A DNA stretch of 64,000 nt from CAWCKS01 sp963763485. GTDB taxonomy: Bacteria; Pseudomonadota; Alphaproteobacteria; Rhizobiales; Xanthobacteraceae. This document shows, piece after piece, positions 62,422 through 64,000 of the stretch (position 1 is the stretch's first letter; each line of letters opens with the position of its first letter). The DNA lies in assembly GCA_963763485.1 (NCBI GenBank), contig CAVXOW010000007.1:310001-374000 (forward strand). Direction: 5' to 3'. The notes below the pieces were generated by a model, which made no database searches, was not told where the DNA came from, and saw only the letters and a program-made list of their open reading frames with translations. Both the position numbers and the translations under genes were made by a program.

Positions 62422-63264
62422 CTAGATCGAGGCCGGGACTGCATCGATGTCGCTGCCGGCATCGCCTGCCGTCTGCGCGGGCTGCGCATTGCGAAGCGCT
62501 CCGACCGTCATGCGGCGTACCGCGGCTTCGGCGCTGCGCGCGATTTCCTTGCGGTCTGCGCTGACGCCATAGGCGACGGGCTCGCCCCAGCTCGCGACAA
62601 CGTCGATCGCACCGGAGCGCAGCACACCAATCAGATGCGGAATGAGATCAATATCGCCGTACCAGGAGACGCGCTCGCGCGAGGCGCGGCCGATCGGCAG
62701 GCCGCTCAAGCCGACATAGGCGAGCGACAGCGGCTGCACGGTGACGGTGTCGTGGTGCGTGGAACGCGCAATGGTGTGATGCACTGCGCCGATCAGGGCC
62801 GAGCGAAATGGCAGGGTGCGGTTGCCGTCGCCTGAGGTCCCCTCGGCGAACAGCACGACCGCGTCGCCGCCGAGCAGGCGCTCCGCAATCTCCTGTGTCG
62901 CCGCGCCGGTCTTGTGGCGCCGCTCGCGGTCGATGAACACCGAGCGCTGCAGCTTGGCGAGCTGCCCGAACAGCGGCCAGGTCGCGACTTCCCGCTTTGC
63001 GATGAACACCGCAGGCGTCAGCGCCGTGATGACGACGATGTCGAGCCACGAGGCGTGATTGGCCAGAATGAGGAGCGGAAACTCCGGCGAGCGCCGCCCG
63101 ATCTGGCGCACGCGAATCCCGATCACCGCGCACAGGATGCGGTGGTACCAGTGCGGGATGACGCGCTGGATCGGTAGGCGGAAGACGAGACCGACGAGCT
63201 GGAACGGCAGGAGGACCAGCGTCAGCGTGAGGAAGGCAATAGCGATCAGGATGACGCGGATCAT
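62422..63264 (-). CDS. 1-acyl-sn-glycerol-3-phosphate acyltransferase family protein
   Basis: A 280-residue membrane-bound acyltransferase of the PlsC family. An N-terminal helix (MIRVILIAIAFLTLTLVLLP) anchors it. The catalytic NHxxxxD motif is ILANHASWLDIVVITALTPA; the second block is REVATWPLFGQLAKLQRSVF IDRE (motif II) and the third is VLFAEGTSGDGNRTLPFRSA. In rhizobia several such genes exist, some acting on ornithine lipids or hopanoid-linked lipids, so PlsC itself is only one possibility. A GTG nine codons upstream is an alternative start. Confidence 0.88.
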   Translation of the reverse strand: MIRVILIAIAFLTLTLVLLPFQLVGLVFRLPIQRVIPHWYHRILCAVIGIRVRQIGRRSPEFPLLILANHASWLDIVVITALTPAVFIAKREVATWPLFGQLAKLQRSVFIDRERRHKTGAATQEIAERLLGGDAVVLFAEGTSGDGNRTLPFRSALIGAVHHTIARSTHHDTVTVQPLSLAYVGLSGLPIGRASRERVSWYGDIDLIPHLIGVLRSGAIDVVASWGEPVAYGVSADRKEIARSAEAAVRRMTVGALRNAQPAQTAGDAGSDIDAVPASI

Positions 63265-63506
63265 GAAGTTCAATGGCAACCAGGCCGGCACGCGCTCCTA
63301 TAGGGAGCTTTGCGGCATTGCGAAAGACCAAACTCGGCGGGAAAACGGTGACAGATGCCCCAAAAAAGGTGCGGCCCCGGTCAGACGCGGCGACTGACGG
63401 GGACCGCTGGGGGCGCCATGCGGACGGGGTGCGATTGGCGCGGGCGTACGTCTAGAACGTGTTTGTTACGCCGCGATGACGCCACAAGTTGTCCACAGCC
63501 CGCCGC

Positions 63507-63653
63507 TCAACGATGCAACGACCGCGTACCAACGGCCGCCGGCTCGCTCAACGGCAGGTCGATGCCGCGAGCAGAACTCGCGAGCAGCAATATAGCCGTG
63601 AGCACGATCGCAGCGGCGAGCGTCACCGCCACGAGAACCACCGAGCCTTTCAT
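63507..63653 (-). CDS. small membrane protein
   Basis: A 48-residue product, MKGSVVLVAVTLAAAIVLTA then ILLLASSARGIDLPLSEPAA, with one transmembrane helix and a short periplasmic tail. It starts 13 bases after the stop of the gene at 63667-63855 in the same direction. Upstream sequence in frame is Cys/Arg-rich and not credible. The function is unknown. Confidence 0.5.
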   Translation of the reverse strand: MKGSVVLVAVTLAAAIVLTAILLLASSARGIDLPLSEPAAVGTRSLHR

Positions 63654-63666
63654 CGCTCCGTGGGTG

Positions 63667-63855
63667 TCAGAGCATGTGCCCTGGTGCACGCAACACTTCA
63701 ACCGAGAGCATCGTGAGCGCGACCAACAACGATAGCGACAACGCGCCCGCCGCAAACAGCGCGGCGAAGGCTTCCGAGGTCTGTGCGAGTGTGCGGCCGG
63801 CTCCGGTGTCGAAACCGGGAGCGTCTTGCAATGGCCCGATCATGGCGAAAGTCAT
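63667..63855 (-). CDS. small membrane protein
   Basis: A 62-residue product starting MTFAMIGPLQDAPGFDTGAG with one transmembrane helix near the C-terminus (FAALFAAGALSLSLLVALTM). ATG 63843 (MIGPL) has AAGGA at a better distance and may be the true start. It is followed by the 48-residue membrane protein, and the two probably form an operon. The function is unknown. Confidence 0.5.
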   Translation of the reverse strand: MTFAMIGPLQDAPGFDTGAGRTLAQTSEAFAALFAAGALSLSLLVALTMLSVEVLRAPGHML

Positions 63856-64000
63856 CCTTGAAAGATTCTTGAGGGTAGCCCACCCGACGAATCAGTGCGT
63901 GATGAAAGGATGTGAAAATTTCCGGGCCGCGCGTTGTCCGGAATTCTGGCGCGCAGCGTCGAAACTGCGGCGAAAGCGAGACAAATGGTTAATGAAGTCT

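Noticed and set aside
63480..63500. TTGTCCACA resembling a DnaA box
   Set aside because: It is a single imperfect site with no cluster of further boxes, AT-rich unwinding region or dnaA/dnaN neighbours, so no origin is claimed.

Overview
The window is chromosomal DNA from a GC-rich alphaproteobacterium of the Bradyrhizobium / Nitrobacteraceae type. The evidence is the codon use, the long rhizobial UvrB, the Ala/Pro-tailed L25 protein, the abundance of Liv-type ABC transport genes, the Omp25-like porin and the many short hairpin-bounded intergenic repeats. This placement comes from gene content and recalled protein families; no search was run. Most of the window is ordinary housekeeping and metabolic sequence, tightly packed on both strands.

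Layout. 1-13.6 kb: porin fragment; uvrC-pgsA-moaD-moaE-prmB, mostly overlapping or closely spaced; ilvE; a marR / response regulator / histidine kinase operon with a palindromic operator over the marR start; proC, a YbjN protein, a methyltransferase, a frameshifted prs and a lipoprotein. 13.7-24.7 kb: MFS transporter, pgeF-midA-like pair, lgt, dienelactone hydrolase, UbiK-like protein, rplY-pth-ychF, DUF4282 protein and two MaoC hydratases. 24.8-34.8 kb: two serine hydrolases of the beta-lactamase fold, four NTF2-like proteins, an FMN reductase, secreted unknowns, a methyltransferase and a CsaA-type tRNA-binding protein. 34.9-39.4 kb: uvrB, a J-domain/TPR membrane protein and a lipoprotein. 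39.6-48.1 kb: a flavin-dependent oxidoreductase, livF-livG-livM-livH, two Liv substrate-binding proteins and an intradiol dioxygenase. Together these look like a set for uptake and cleavage of an aromatic compound. 48.5-50.7 kb: a DegP/HtrA protease and a small membrane protein.

50.9-55.1 kb is the accessory region. An AT-richer insert carries a large gene whose pieces read as an N-terminal PD-(D/E)XK nuclease-like domain, a central DGQHR domain and a C-terminal segment with an RX4H (HEPN-like) motif. An MT-A70-type adenine methyltransferase gene follows at once. Both reading frames are broken, almost only by single-base deletions at short homopolymers. To the right lies a vapBC-type toxin-antitoxin pair with a perfect 32-bp palindrome before the antitoxin. 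The pair sits between two diverged copies of the 3' end of a metallo-beta-lactamase-fold gene. The nuclease-DGQHR plus methyltransferase pair resembles a restriction-modification-like defence cassette and is the best candidate here for an undescribed system.

55.8-64 kb returns to core-like sequence: SemiSWEET transporter, two coupled secreted unknowns, a cysteine-rich CWC protein, a DUF1800-DUF1501 pair, an aldo/keto reductase, a lysophosphatidate-type acyltransferase and two tiny membrane proteins. Outside the accessory region single-base frameshifts affect prs, livH (two), one livK-like gene and perhaps a methyltransferase start; I suspect sequence errors there. I saw no rRNA, tRNA, CRISPR array, insertion sequence with transposase, or phage gene.
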